From contig NC_021172.1 in assembly GCF_000230975.2 (NCBI RefSeq), positions 2,790,001 to 2,854,000 of the forward strand: 64,000 nt of DNA, given 5' to 3'. Under the pieces are notes generated by a model. The model was not told the origin of the DNA. It saw only the letters and a program-made list of their open reading frames with translations, and searched no databases. Of the stretch, positions 14,676-24,452 are shown in pieces. The position numbers were made by a program, and so were the translations under genes. The number at the start of each line of letters is the position of its first letter. Positions within the stretch are counted from its first letter, which is position 1. This stretch comes from Hyphomicrobium denitrificans 1NES1 (GTDB lineage: Bacteria; Pseudomonadota; Alphaproteobacteria; Rhizobiales; Hyphomicrobiaceae).

Positions 14676-16091
14676 CTAATGGGCGAGCGCTTTAACAATC
14701 TCTTCGGTCATTTTCTTGGCGTCGCCAAGAACCATGACGGTATTGTCGCGGTAGAAGACCGGGTTGTCGATGCCGGCATAGCCGGAAGCCAGCGAGCGCT
14801 TATTGAAGAACACGGTTCCGGCTTTCCAGACCTGAAGAACCGGCATCCCGTAAATCGGTGAGGTTTTGTCCTCTTCCGCCGCCGGATTCACCACGTCGTT
14901 GGCGCCGATCACATAAACGGCGTCAGCCTGCGAGAACTCGCTGTTGATGTCCTCAAGCTCGAAGACCTCGTCGTAGGGAACGTTTGCCTCGGCCAACAGC
15001 ACGTTCATGTGACCCGGCATACGGCCCGCCACAGGGTGGATGGCGTACTTCACCTCGACGCCCTTCTTCTTCAGTGCGTCGGCCATTTCGCGAAGTGCGT
15101 GCTGCGCCTGCGCGACCGCCATGCCGTAGCCTGGAACGACAATGACTTTCCCGGCATTGCCGAGCACGTAGGCGGCGTCTTCCGCCGATCCGAGCTTGAC
15201 GGGCTTCTGCTCGCCGCCGCCTGCAGCCGCAGCCGTCTCGCCGCCGAAGCCTCCCGCGATGACCGACAGGAACTGGCGGTTCATGCCTTTGCACATGATG
15301 TAGGACAGAATGGCGCCTGACGAGCCGACGAGCGCGCCGGTGATGATCAGCGCGATGTTGCCGAGCGTGAAGCCGATACCGGCCGCAGCCCATCCCGAAT
15401 AGGAGTTCAGCATCGAGATGACGACCGGCATGTCGGCGCCGCCGATCGGTATGATGATCAGGATTCCGATCAGCAGGGAGAGAAGAACGATCAGCCAGAA
15501 CAGCCATGCCGATCCGGCGGACTGGATGAAACTGTAGATAACGAAGATCAGGATCAGGCCAAGCGCCACATTGACGAGATGGCGCGCCGGAAGAAGGATC
15601 GGCTTGCCGGACATGCGTCCCGAAAGCTTGGCGAACGCGATAACCGAGCCGGTGAACGTAATGGCGCCAATGGCGATACCGAGCGCCATTTCGAACAGGC
15701 TGCCGCCCTTGATGCCGAGCGCGGGATTGGCGGGATCGGCAAGAATTCCGAACGCCGACGGCGCATAAAGTGCGCTCGCCGCCACGAACACCGCTGCGAG
15801 GCCGACCAGCGAGTGGAAGGCTGCGATCAGCTCCGGCATCATCGTCATCGGAATTTCGCGCGCCGTCTTGGCGCCGATGAAACCGCCGATGCCGATACCG
15901 AGAACGATCAAGATCCAGGACGTCGCCGTCGGCGCCGCGAGCCCGAGCGTCGTCAGGATCGCGATCGTCATTCCGACGATGCCGAACAGGTTGCCCCGCC
16001 GCGATGTCGCCGGGCTCGACAAACCTCTAAGCGCCAGGATGAAGAGCACGCCCGCGGCGAGATAGGATAATGCGGCGATATTTGCGGACAT
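14676..16091 (-). CDS. pntB: NAD(P) transhydrogenase subunit beta
   Basis: Proton-translocating transhydrogenase subunit that carries the NADP(H) domain. About nine hydrophobic segments fill residues 1-270. The soluble C-terminal domain has VVPGYGMAVAQAQHA near residue 313, KYAIHPVAGRMPGHMNVLL and the DVVNPAA and GYAGIDNP loops. At 471 aa it is the expected length. It is the last gene of a three-gene pnt cluster on the minus strand, 68 bases after the A2 gene. Confidence 0.96.
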   Translation of the reverse strand: MSANIAALSYLAAGVLFILALRGLSSPATSRRGNLFGIVGMTIAILTTLGLAAPTATSWILIVLGIGIGGFIGAKTAREIPMTMMPELIAAFHSLVGLAAVFVAASALYAPSAFGILADPANPALGIKGGSLFEMALGIAIGAITFTGSVIAFAKLSGRMSGKPILLPARHLVNVALGLILIFVIYSFIQSAGSAWLFWLIVLLSLLIGILIIIPIGGADMPVVISMLNSYSGWAAAGIGFTLGNIALIITGALVGSSGAILSYIMCKGMNRQFLSVIAGGFGGETAAAAGGGEQKPVKLGSAEDAAYVLGNAGKVIVVPGYGMAVAQAQHALREMADALKKKGVEVKYAIHPVAGRMPGHMNVLLAEANVPYDEVFELEDINSEFSQADAVYVIGANDVVNPAAEEDKTSPIYGMPVLQVWKAGTVFFNKRSLASGYAGIDNPVFYRDNTVMVLGDAKKMTEEIVKALAH

Positions 16092-16159
16092 TGGATCGTT
16101 TCCCAGGCCTAGTTCTTCATGCTGCTTTCAAATTCGTCGGACTCGGAGAAGGCGGCGCG

Positions 16160-16555
16160 TCAGCCGTTCTTCTTCGCCGGCGCGTCTTTCTTTTTGTACA
16201 TGGAGAGCATGCGATTGGTGACGAGGAAGCCACCGAAGATGTTCACGGAGGCCATCGTCAATGCGAGAAAGCCGAATATCTTGGCGACGGAACTATCCGA
16301 TGTCGTCAGCGATACACCGACCGCCAGCAATGCGCCGACGACGATGACGGAGGAGATCGCGTTCGTGACACTCATCAACGGCGTATGCAGCGCCGGCGTC
16401 ACCGACCAAACGACGTAGTAGCCGACGAACACCGCGATTACGAAGACCATGAACTCGTAGACCGAGGGGCTGACCAGCCCGCCACCTTCGGAAGCAAAGG
16501 CCGCGGTCGGCAGCAACAGTGCGGCGGCCAGCGCCGACAGAAACGCGCGTTTCAT
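16160..16555 (-). CDS. pntA2: NAD(P) transhydrogenase subunit alpha part 2 (membrane)
   Basis: The membrane part of the alpha subunit, a separate protein in alphaproteobacteria. It contains [20 protein letters not shown], then [19 protein letters not shown] and a final helix [17 protein letters not shown], all standard for the family. I start it at the ATG at 16555, giving 131 aa with a signal-like N-terminus ([15 protein letters not shown]). The ATG at 16615 would add 20 residues and is the main alternative. It lies between pntA1 and pntB. Confidence 0.92.
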   Translation of the reverse strand: MKRAFLSALAAALLLPTAAFASEGGGLVSPSVYEFMVFVIAVFVGYYVVWSVTPALHTPLMSVTNAISSVIVVGALLAVGVSLTTSDSSVAKIFGFLALTMASVNIFGGFLVTNRMLSMYKKKDAPAKKNG

Positions 16556-16712
16556 CGATACAGGTCCCCGTGACGAAGTGGGATGGAAAGCTCGGCGGAC
16601 GGTTTCATTCGACATGTCGTTACCCGCGGTTGTCGCGCTTCGATCAAACATCAATCTCGCGTCCGCTCCCGCGCTCCCGGCTGGAAGGTTAGGATGGGAC
16701 AAATACACTTCT

Positions 16713-17855
16713 TCAGCTTCCCGCGGCTTGCAGGTTCGGATGGACGATCTGGCCGCCTTTGGCGACAAGCGTGCCCTTGACCAGCTCGTCGTCCCAATTG
16801 ACCGCCAGTGTCTTTTCCTTTTTGTCGAACATCGTCCCCTCCAGGAAGGCCAAGAGGTTTTTCGCGTAGAGGCTCGATGCGTTGACGGCGATGCTGCCCG
16901 CCAGATTGAGAGGCGCGAAAATTTTGACGCCGTTCGGCGTTTCGATCGTCTTGCCCGGCTCGGTCAGTTCCGTATTGCCGCCGCGCTCGGCCGCGAGATC
17001 GACGATCACCGAGCCCGGTTTCATGCTCTCGATCATCGCGCGTGAAATAAGTTTTGGAGCCGGTCGGCCCGGAATCAGCGCCGTCGTAATGACGAGATCC
17101 TGATTCTTGACGTGCTGGGCGACAAGCTCGGCTTGCTTGGCCTGATACTCCGCGCTCATCGGCTTGGCGTAGCCCGCTGCCGTCTGCGCCTGCTTGAACT
17201 CGTCGTCCTCGACCGCGATGAACTTGGCGCCCAAAGACTGCACCTGCTCTTTGGTTGCGGGGCGAACATCCGTCGCCGTCACCTGCGCGCCGAGACGCCG
17301 TGCCGTAGCGATCGCCTGCAAGCCCGCAACGCCGACGCCCATGATGAAGGCTTTTGCGGCCGGAACGGTGCCAGCCGGCGTCATCATCATCGGCAGCGCC
17401 TGGCCGAACATCGCTGCGCCGTCGACGACTGCCTTGTAGCCTGCGAGGTTCGCCTGGCTCGAGAGGACGTCCATCGACTGCGCACGCGTGGTTCTCGGCA
17501 TGAATTCCATCGAGAAGACCGTCGCGCCGGCTCCAGCGAGCGCAGCAAGCGCGGCCCGATCGCCGTACGGGTCGATCATCGCTGCGACGATGGCGCCCGG
17601 CTTCAACGCTGCAACATCCTCGATACTCGGGCGTCGGACTGCCAGCAGAATGTCGGCGCCGTAAAGCGCTTCCGAACGAGTTACGATATCTGCCCCTGCG
17701 GCACGATAAGCGTCGTCGGAAAAGCGCGATCTTGCACCAGCACCCGATTCGATACGCACTTTGGCGCCAAGTGCGGTGAACTTCTTCACCGTATCGGGCG
17801 AAACCGCAACACGCGGTTCATCCGCCGATTCACTGGTGACAGCTATCGTGACCAT
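16713..17855 (-). CDS. pntA1: Re/Si-specific NAD(P) transhydrogenase subunit alpha part 1
   Basis: The soluble NAD(H)-binding domain that passes hydride to PntB, coupled to proton entry. The protein has the alanine dehydrogenase/PNT N-terminal domain ([18 protein letters not shown]), the segment [15 protein letters not shown] near residue 125 and the dinucleotide fold [20 protein letters not shown] near 170. At 380 aa it is full length. It is first gene of the pntA1-pntA2-pntB unit and starts at an ATG. The operon supplies NADPH at the expense of the proton gradient. Confidence 0.96.
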   Translation of the reverse strand: MVTIAVTSESADEPRVAVSPDTVKKFTALGAKVRIESGAGARSRFSDDAYRAAGADIVTRSEALYGADILLAVRRPSIEDVAALKPGAIVAAMIDPYGDRAALAALAGAGATVFSMEFMPRTTRAQSMDVLSSQANLAGYKAVVDGAAMFGQALPMMMTPAGTVPAAKAFIMGVGVAGLQAIATARRLGAQVTATDVRPATKEQVQSLGAKFIAVEDDEFKQAQTAAGYAKPMSAEYQAKQAELVAQHVKNQDLVITTALIPGRPAPKLISRAMIESMKPGSVIVDLAAERGGNTELTEPGKTIETPNGVKIFAPLNLAGSIAVNASSLYAKNLLAFLEGTMFDKKEKTLAVNWDDELVKGTLVAKGGQIVHPNLQAAGS

Positions 17856-17961
17856 GTCTCAGCCCAATTGAAGTGATGTCACCGGCCGGAAGCCGGGATC
17901 AGAAAGGGCAGACCCGAGAGAGCCTGCCCCGCATGAATTCACTTGCGTGGCCTGAAGAGCC

Positions 17962-18105
17962 TCAGACCAAGAAGAATTTCATACCGACAAGCACAAGCGC
18001 TCCAATCAAGACGGCTATTTTCGCAAAGCGCACGAAGCCGGCATAAGTTTTTTGATGCTCAGCATAGTCCATGGCCGAGTGGCCGTTCGAAAAATCGACA
18101 CTCAC
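17962..18105 (-). CDS. aa3-type cytochrome c oxidase subunit IV (small)
   Basis: A 47-residue single-span protein: VDFSNGHSAMDYAEHQKTY followed by a transmembrane helix (IAVLIGALVLVGMKFFLV). The MDYAEHxKTY motif before one helix is the hallmark of the bacterial aa3 oxidase subunit IV family (PF07835). The GTG start at 18105 lies eight bases after GGGGAG. It is read in the same direction as, and upstream of, pntA1, and may be co-transcribed with it. No other oxidase subunit is in the window. Confidence 0.8.
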   Translation of the reverse strand: MSVDFSNGHSAMDYAEHQKTYAGFVRFAKIAVLIGALVLVGMKFFLV

Positions 18106-18276
18106 GTTGTCATCTCCCCAGATGCGGACCCAGTAAATCGCTACCCGGTTGGTACCTTAAGACTTGATGTGCTTCAAGTCATTCAGGGTCTGGACTTTTA
18201 GTTCATGCGTCAGTCCGACCCGCACCGTTAGGGTCAGAATGGGTTGCTATAGAGGCCGTTGCGGCCCCAGGGCACG

Positions 18277-20187
18277 CTAGATGGCAACCTGGGTTCCGAC
18301 CTCGACGACCCGGTCGGTGGGGATTTGGAAGTAGGTCGTGGCGTCCTCGGCGCTGGCCGCAAGGGCGATGAACAGACGCTCCTGCCAGCGTGGCAGTTCC
18401 GACTTTGGCGTCTTGCGCAGCGAACGGCGCGACAGGAAGAACGAGGTTGCGCCGATATCGATGTTGCAGTCCTTGCGGCGGGCATGCTCAAGGATTTTCG
18501 GTACGCTTGGAGTTTCCATGAATCCGTATCTGGCCACAATACGGATGAAGTGGTCGGAGACACGTTCGATTGCAATCCGCTCGTGGCGAGCGACCCTCGG
18601 CGTTTCCACGGTGCGGATCGATAGTAGAATATTGCGTTCGTGCATGACGCGATTGTGCTTCAAGTTGTGCATCATAGACGTCGGCGCGGCATAAGGGTCG
18701 CCAGTCAGGAACACTGCCGTTCCGGGTACGCGGTGCGGAGGTTTTGCCTCAAGTTTGCGGACCAGCCAGTCGAGATCGGCCTCGTTGCGCTTCGTCAGCT
18801 TCACCAACAGGCGCGACCCTCTGACCCACGTGAACATGATGATCGCCAACATGCAGGCGATGACGAGCGGCACCCAACCGCCCTCAAGAAGCTTCAATAC
18901 GTTCGCCGAGAAGAATGCCTGCTCGATCAGCAGCAACGGAATGACGACCAAGGCGACGCGCCATAAGGGCCATTCCCAGCACTTCCAGATAACGAAGAAG
19001 GCCATCAGCGTGTCGATGACCATCGCCGCAGTGACCGAAACGCCGTAAGCCGCCGCCAGATTGGACGAGGTGCGAAAAGCGAAGATCACCATAACGACGA
19101 ATACGAACAGCATCCAGTTTACGCGCGGAATATAGATCTGGCCCGCGATGCTCTCAGATGTGTGTTTGATTTCGAAGCGAGGAATAAGGCCGAGCTGGAT
19201 GGCTTGGCGCGTCAATGAGAATGCGCCGGTAATGACGGCCTGACTGGCGATTACTGTTGCGAATGTCGACAGGATCAGCATCGGAACCAGCGCAAATTGC
19301 GGATAGAGACGGTAAAATGGGTTCTCGATCGCGTTCGCGTCGTTCATCACGAGCGCGCCCTGACCGAAATAGTTGAGGACCAGCGCCGGCATCACGAAAT
19401 AGAGCCACGACACCGTGATCGGCCGGCGTCCGAAATGGCCAAGGTCGGCATAGAGCGCTTCGGCTCCGGTGCATGCGAGAAACACAAGCCCCATCACGGT
19501 CAAACCAAGCACGCCGTGCGTATAGACGAATTCGACTCCGTAGAGCGGATTGAGGGCCAAGAGAACGTGCAGGTTGTCGGCAATGTGCATCAGGCCGCCG
19601 AGCGCCAGGATGGCGAACCACACCGCCATGATGGGGCCGAAAAACCGCGCCACCCTCGCCGTACCGTGAGACTGCATCCAGAAAAGTCCCGTCAGTACGA
19701 TCAGGGCCGCCGGAATGACTGCAACTTCGAACTGCGGTGCAACGAGCGTCAAGCCTTCGACGGCCGACAGCACCGAAATGGCCGGAGTGATAACGGCGTC
19801 ACCATAAAAGAACGATGCGCCAGCGATCCCGAAAGCCGCAAGCAGCGGAGCGCTGCGGCGCGCGACGCTCTGGCCGAGTGCCATCAGGGCAAACATGCCG
19901 CCCTCGCCCTTGTTGTCGGCGCGCAGCAGCAGCAGCACGTACTTCACCGTGACGACGAAGGTCATGCTCCAGAAGATCAGCGACAGGACGCCGAGCGTCG
20001 CCTCCGCGACCGTGCCCCGGTGCGACGCCGCCGTGATCGCTTCCTTGAAGGCGTAAAGCGGACTCGTGCCGATGTCGCCAAAGACGACACCGACGGAGCC
20101 TAAAGCCAGAGCCCAGAAGTTCTTGCTGTCATGCCCTTCCACAGCGCCGAAATCAGCGGCCTGGAGAGAGGCTTGCGGTTGTGCCAT
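18277..20187 (-). CDS. kup: KUP-family low-affinity potassium transporter
   Basis: Proton-coupled K+ uptake through the inner membrane. The signature GVVFGDIGTSPLYAFKEA lies near residue 33, followed by about twelve hydrophobic segments (for example FFYGDAVITPAISVLSAVEGL, named in part) and a cytosolic C-terminal domain of about 180 residues. At 636 aa it is normal. The upstream region to the start of pepF transcription is 185 bases. No terminator with a T-run is seen downstream, where an 18186-18221 hairpin lies. Confidence 0.96.
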   Translation of the reverse strand: MAQPQASLQAADFGAVEGHDSKNFWALALGSVGVVFGDIGTSPLYAFKEAITAASHRGTVAEATLGVLSLIFWSMTFVVTVKYVLLLLRADNKGEGGMFALMALGQSVARRSAPLLAAFGIAGASFFYGDAVITPAISVLSAVEGLTLVAPQFEVAVIPAALIVLTGLFWMQSHGTARVARFFGPIMAVWFAILALGGLMHIADNLHVLLALNPLYGVEFVYTHGVLGLTVMGLVFLACTGAEALYADLGHFGRRPITVSWLYFVMPALVLNYFGQGALVMNDANAIENPFYRLYPQFALVPMLILSTFATVIASQAVITGAFSLTRQAIQLGLIPRFEIKHTSESIAGQIYIPRVNWMLFVFVVMVIFAFRTSSNLAAAYGVSVTAAMVIDTLMAFFVIWKCWEWPLWRVALVVIPLLLIEQAFFSANVLKLLEGGWVPLVIACMLAIIMFTWVRGSRLLVKLTKRNEADLDWLVRKLEAKPPHRVPGTAVFLTGDPYAAPTSMMHNLKHNRVMHERNILLSIRTVETPRVARHERIAIERVSDHFIRIVARYGFMETPSVPKILEHARRKDCNIDIGATSFFLSRRSLRKTPKSELPRWQERLFIALAASAEDATTYFQIPTDRVVEVGTQVAI

Positions 20188-20372
20188 TCCGGCGCCTCAA
20201 CCTGTCGAGAAGCTGCGACGCAGCAAAAGTGGCGGGTGTCTACTCCGAGAGGCTGGCAATGGGAAGCGGCAAAATCGACCGCTGCCCACCTGCGACGGGT
20301 TGACAATGCGCGGGCTGCCGGATTCGTTTCCGCCCGCTACCTTATTTCCGGCCGAGCGTGCCTAATCTGCAC

Positions 20373-22220
20373 TCAAGCCATCGTTTCAAGCTCGTCGATC
20401 ATACCCTCGATGACCTTTAACCCCTTGTTCCAAAACTCGGGGTCGCGGGCATCGAGGCCGAACGGCGCCAGCATTTCAGAATGGTGTTTCGACCCCCCTG
20501 CTTTCAAGAGGTCGAAGTATTTCGCGACGAAACCAGGGTGCGCTTCGGCATAGAGGCCATAGAGCGAATTTACGAGGCAGTCCCCGAACGCGTAGGCATA
20601 GACGTAGAAGGGGGAATGAATGAAGTGGGGGACATAGGTCCAGAAAACTTCGTATCCGGGTTTGAGATCGATCGCCGGCCCGAGGCTTTCCGCCTGCACT
20701 TCAAGCCAGATGGCGTTGATCCGGTCGGATGTCAGTTCGCCTTGGCGCCGTTCCTCATGAACCTTACGTTCGAACGTATAGAACGCGATCTGGCGGACGA
20801 CCGTATTGAGCATGTCCTCGACCTTGCCCGCGATCATCGCCTTCTTCTCGCGCTTGTCCTTCGTCTCAGCGAGGATGGCCTTGAACGTCAGCATCTCGCC
20901 GAAGACAGACGCCGTCTCGGCAAGCGTCAGCGGCGTCGGGGCAAGCAGCGGACCCTGGGCGCGCGCCAGCCATTGATGCACGCCGTGCCCCAGCTCGTGT
21001 GCAAGCGTCATAACATCGCGCGGTTTGCCGAGGTAATTCATCATCACGTAAGGATGTACCGACGGCACGGTCGAAGCTGAGAACGCACCCGGCGCCTTGC
21101 CTGGCTTGACCGCTGCATCGATCCAGTTCTTGTCGAAAAACTGCTTTGCGATCGTCGCCATTTCCGGCGCGAAATTTCCGTAAGCCTTCAGCACGATTTT
21201 CTCGGCTTCCGCCCAGCCGATTGTCCGTTCGGGCTTGTCGGGCAGCGGTGCATTGCGATCCCACGACGCCAACTTCTTCTTGCCGAGCCACTTTGCCTTC
21301 ATTGCATAATAGCGGTGCGAAAGTTGCGGATAGGCGGCGCGCACGCTCGACACCAGCGCATCGACGACGGGGGCCTCGACCCGGTTCGCGAGGTTGCGGC
21401 TGTCGGCAACGTCCTTGAAGTTGCGCCAGCGATCGGAAATTTCCTTGTCTTTCGCCAGCGTGTTCGTGATCAGCGTGAACAGCGGCAGATTTGCCTTGAA
21501 AACCTTGCTCAGGGCTTTGGAGGCGGCCTTGCGCTTCTTTTCATCGGGGCTGGAAAGGAAATTCAGTGTCGGCTCAAGCGTCAGCGGCGCTTTTTCGCCT
21601 TTGACCTCGAACTTCAGCGCAGACATCGTCTCGTCGAAAAGACGGTTCCAGGCGCCGCGGCTCGTCTGCGATTTTTCCGTGAAAAGCCGTTCGAGCTTTT
21701 CATCGAGCTGATGGGGCTTTTCCTTGCGAAGGTCGGCAAGCCACGGCTTGAAGCGCTTCAGCTCTTTGTGCTTCGTCGCAGCTTCGAGCGTTTCGTCGTC
21801 GATCTGGTTGAGTTCGAGTTCGAAGAAAATCAGGTCTGTGTAAAGTTTCGTCAGCGCCTCGGAAATGTCGCCATTGAACTTGGCGCGCACCGGATCGGTC
21901 TGATCGAGCACATAATAGAGCCCGGCGTACGATCCGAGCTTGCCGACCAGATCCGACAGTTTTTCATAATCCTTGATCGCACCGGCGAGCTTGCCTTCGT
22001 CTCTGGCGAGGTCGCCAAGGCGGCCTTGGTACGCTGCCTTGATGCGCGTTGCTTCCTTTGCCGCAGCCTTGAGATCGCGTTGAACCTCCGGCGCATCCGG
22101 CGCCTTGTAAAGATCGCTCAGATCCCATTCCGGCATCGCGCCGAGCCGCGAAGCTTTCGTCGCGCGGCCGGCTCCCGATCGCAGTGCAGTCGTCGATTTA
22201 CGGGAAGGTTCGCGGCCCAT
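20373..22220 (-). CDS. pepF: Oligoendopeptidase F (M3 family zinc metallopeptidase)
   Basis: A cytosolic zinc peptidase that cuts short peptides. The HELGH zinc motif lies at about residues 404-408, within TLAHELGHGVHQWLA. The third-ligand region LAETASVFGEML follows about 27 residues later, and substrate-binding YVYAYAFGD lies toward the C-terminus. At 615 aa it fits the M3B group. The N-terminus (residues 1-25) is basic and Ser-rich and may be an overextended start, but no better ATG with a ribosome binding site is obvious. A 347-base divergent region separates it from the sigma-54 regulator. Confidence 0.94.
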   Translation of the reverse strand: MGREPSRKSTTALRSGAGRATKASRLGAMPEWDLSDLYKAPDAPEVQRDLKAAAKEATRIKAAYQGRLGDLARDEGKLAGAIKDYEKLSDLVGKLGSYAGLYYVLDQTDPVRAKFNGDISEALTKLYTDLIFFELELNQIDDETLEAATKHKELKRFKPWLADLRKEKPHQLDEKLERLFTEKSQTSRGAWNRLFDETMSALKFEVKGEKAPLTLEPTLNFLSSPDEKKRKAASKALSKVFKANLPLFTLITNTLAKDKEISDRWRNFKDVADSRNLANRVEAPVVDALVSSVRAAYPQLSHRYYAMKAKWLGKKKLASWDRNAPLPDKPERTIGWAEAEKIVLKAYGNFAPEMATIAKQFFDKNWIDAAVKPGKAPGAFSASTVPSVHPYVMMNYLGKPRDVMTLAHELGHGVHQWLARAQGPLLAPTPLTLAETASVFGEMLTFKAILAETKDKREKKAMIAGKVEDMLNTVVRQIAFYTFERKVHEERRQGELTSDRINAIWLEVQAESLGPAIDLKPGYEVFWTYVPHFIHSPFYVYAYAFGDCLVNSLYGLYAEAHPGFVAKYFDLLKAGGSKHHSEMLAPFGLDARDPEFWNKGLKVIEGMIDELETMA

Positions 22221-22383
22221 GGGATTCCTTTCAGGGACTTGGAGGGTGAGCGGCCGGGAGCGTTAGCATACCTTGGCAGCGAGGCAAATTTGGCTATCGG
22301 GCGCTCAGCACGCAAGACCTTGCCGCTCGCCGTTCCCCGTCTTCGAAGTCACACGACCCCCGGATTCGCCGCCAGCCAACCGG

Positions 22384-22414
22384 TTTTTCAGGGTGTTTTA
22401 ACGCCCCCGAAAAA
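22384..22414. other. Hairpin in the pepF / response-regulator divergent region
   Basis: TTTTTC-A-GGGTG and CGCCC-CC-GAAAAA pair around TTTTAA. The T-rich arm precedes and the A-rich arm follows, so it is not an intrinsic terminator on either strand. The rest of the 22221-22567 gap shows nothing further. Confidence 0.45.
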
Positions 22415-22567
22415 TGCGCCACACGGAAACGTTCCATTTACTCAAATACGGCACTCTCGCCCCTGTTGCGTTATTTGCCGGTCACCGAATGTCAGAAGCT
22501 GGGTCAATTCCGGCTCGGCGGCAGGGGACAGCATCCAGTGTGTCAGTAAATGTAAAGTTGCGTGCCC

Positions 22568-24076
22568 ATGTCCAAGCGTGTTCTGATCGTCGATGACGAT
22601 CCTGCCCAACGGCGTATTCTCGAAGAGACGATCAAGCGTTTCGGTTTCGAAACCAAGACGTGCGGTTCGGGCGAGCAGGCCCTCCAAATTCTCGAATCGC
22701 AAGATCGCGATCCGATTGCCCTGGTGCTCCTCGATCTCGTGATGCCGGGTGTCGACGGCATGGCCGTTCTCGACCGTGTCGGGCACGTCCAGGGGATGCC
22801 GCCAATCATCGTGCAAACTGCCCATGGCTCCATCGAAACGGCCATCAATGCGATGCGCCGGGGCGCCGTCGATTTTGTCGTCAAGCCGGCATCTCCCGAG
22901 CGGCTCGAGGTTTCGATTAAGAGCGCCTTGAAGATCGAAGCCCTTGCGGGTGAAATCAACCGCATCAAGAAAAAGGTCGAAGGAACGCTGACGTTCGGCG
23001 ACCTCGTCATGCGCGGCGAAGCCATGAAGCGAGTGATCTCGCTCGGCAAGCGCGCCGCCGCTTCCAACATTCCGGTTTTGATCGAAGGCGAAAGCGGCGT
23101 CGGCAAGGAGCTGATCGCGCGCGCCATCCAAGGCGAGAGCGATCGTGCAGGCCGGCCGTTCATCACGGTCAACTGCGGAGCCATCCCGGAAAATCTCGTC
23201 GAAAGCATTCTCTTCGGACATGAGAAGGGATCGTTCACCGGGGCCGTCGACAAGCGGATCGGGAAATTTCAAGAAGCCGACGGAGGGACGCTCTTCCTCG
23301 ACGAAGTCGGCGAACTGCCGCTTGACGCACAGGTGAAGCTGCTCCGTGCGCTTCAGGAAGGCGAAATCGATCCCGTTGGATCGAAGAAGCCCGTGAAGGT
23401 CAACTTCCGGCTGATCTCGGCGACGAACCGCGACATGATCCAGTTGGTCAAGGACGGCAAGTTCCGCGAGGACCTTTATTACAGACTGAACGTCTTCCCG
23501 ATCTTCGTGCCGCCGCTGCGCGAGCGCATCGAAGACGTTCCGGAGCTTGCACGTCACTTCGCAGCCCGCTTCGCCGCCGAAGAAGGGAAGCGCGTCGTCA
23601 CGATTTCCGAGCGCGCCATGGCACTTCTGCAAGCCTATTCGTGGCCCGGCAACGTCCGCCAGCTCGAGAACACGATTTTCCGAGCCGTCGTGCTTGCCGA
23701 CGGGCCGGAGCTGACGGTTGCCGAGTTCCCGCAGATCGCCGCCCATGTCGACGGGTTCGATGCGGAAATTCCGGCAGCGCCGGCGACCGTCCAAAAGCAG
23801 CCTGCCTACACGGGCCCGGCGCTCATCGGCGCGGAAAGTACGGTCCCTCATACCGTCGAGATGAAATCGTCGGCATCGGGCAGCTCGCTCGGCATTCAGG
23901 CCGTCGCCGAGGATGGCGAGATCCGTTCACTCGAAGCGATTGAAGCCGACATGATCCGCTTGGCGCTAGGGCGATATCGCGGTCATATGACAGAAGTCGC
24001 CAAGAGGCTGAATATCGGCCGCTCGACGCTTTACCGGAAAATGCAGGAATACGGGCTCGAACCGAGGCCCAACTGA
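22568..24076 (+). CDS. Sigma-54-dependent response regulator
   Basis: An NtrC-class activator of about 502 aa. The receiver domain comes first (VLIVDDDPAQRR; phospho-acceptor Asp in LLDLVMPG near residue 57). The AAA+ domain has Walker A GESGVGKE near 176, the sigma-54 contact loop as GSFTGA rather than GAFTGA near 222, Walker B LFLDEVGE near 242 and YSWPGNVRQLEN. A Fis-type helix-turn-helix ends the protein (VAKRLNIGRSTLYRKMQEYGL). No kinase gene is adjacent. The ATG at 22568 is preferred to a GTG two codons earlier. Targets are unknown. The next genes concern peptidoglycan. Confidence 0.92.
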   Translation: MSKRVLIVDDDPAQRRILEETIKRFGFETKTCGSGEQALQILESQDRDPIALVLLDLVMPGVDGMAVLDRVGHVQGMPPIIVQTAHGSIETAINAMRRGAVDFVVKPASPERLEVSIKSALKIEALAGEINRIKKKVEGTLTFGDLVMRGEAMKRVISLGKRAAASNIPVLIEGESGVGKELIARAIQGESDRAGRPFITVNCGAIPENLVESILFGHEKGSFTGAVDKRIGKFQEADGGTLFLDEVGELPLDAQVKLLRALQEGEIDPVGSKKPVKVNFRLISATNRDMIQLVKDGKFREDLYYRLNVFPIFVPPLRERIEDVPELARHFAARFAAEEGKRVVTISERAMALLQAYSWPGNVRQLENTIFRAVVLADGPELTVAEFPQIAAHVDGFDAEIPAAPATVQKQPAYTGPALIGAESTVPHTVEMKSSASGSSLGIQAVAEDGEIRSLEAIEADMIRLALGRYRGHMTEVAKRLNIGRSTLYRKMQEYGLEPRPN

Positions 24077-24236
24077 GATTCCCGCCCGCGTTGCAGCGCG
24101 GACGGGGGCTGCGTGTGCCCTGGTCCGGTGGGGCGGCCGCACGCAACCGGAGAGCTTCCCTCCCGCCAGACTTCCCCGTTGGCGCGATGTCATAGCCGTC
24201 GAGCCGAAACGAGAGCGAGCCCTTTCGCCCTCGACG

Positions 24237-24266
24237 CAAAAGCCTCGGCTGCATCCGGGGCTTTTG
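24237..24266. terminator. Inverted repeat, possible terminator
   Basis: CAAAAGCCTCGG and CCGGGGCTTTTG pair around a six-base loop, with further T residues after it. It lies 160 bases past the response-regulator gene. Apart from this I see nothing in the 24077-24452 gap but the promoter region of the L,D-transpeptidase gene. Confidence 0.45.
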
Positions 24267-24452
24267 CACTTTTGGGCGAGGTGCCGTTAGCTTGAACCAA
24301 TCCGCCAGTTGCAGCGTTGGCCATCGGAAGTAGCAACACTTTCGCCATAGCTTCATGCAATACAGTTATCTGACCGCCAGACTGGTCAGGCGGCATGTCG
24401 GCGGTTATCAATGAAATGCGCCGACTCCGGCGAGTGGAAGGTAAATTTCGTA

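Noticed and set aside
18186..18221. Hairpin GGGTC-T-GGAC / GTCC-G-ACCC downstream of kup
   Set aside because: No T-run on either strand and no gene context; too weak to call a terminator.
21315..22586. Plus-strand open frame of 423 codons
   Set aside because: Antisense to pepF and running into the divergent region; no ribosome binding site or domain.
22442..23851. Minus-strand open frame of 469 codons
   Set aside because: Antisense to the sigma-54 regulator; shadow frame.
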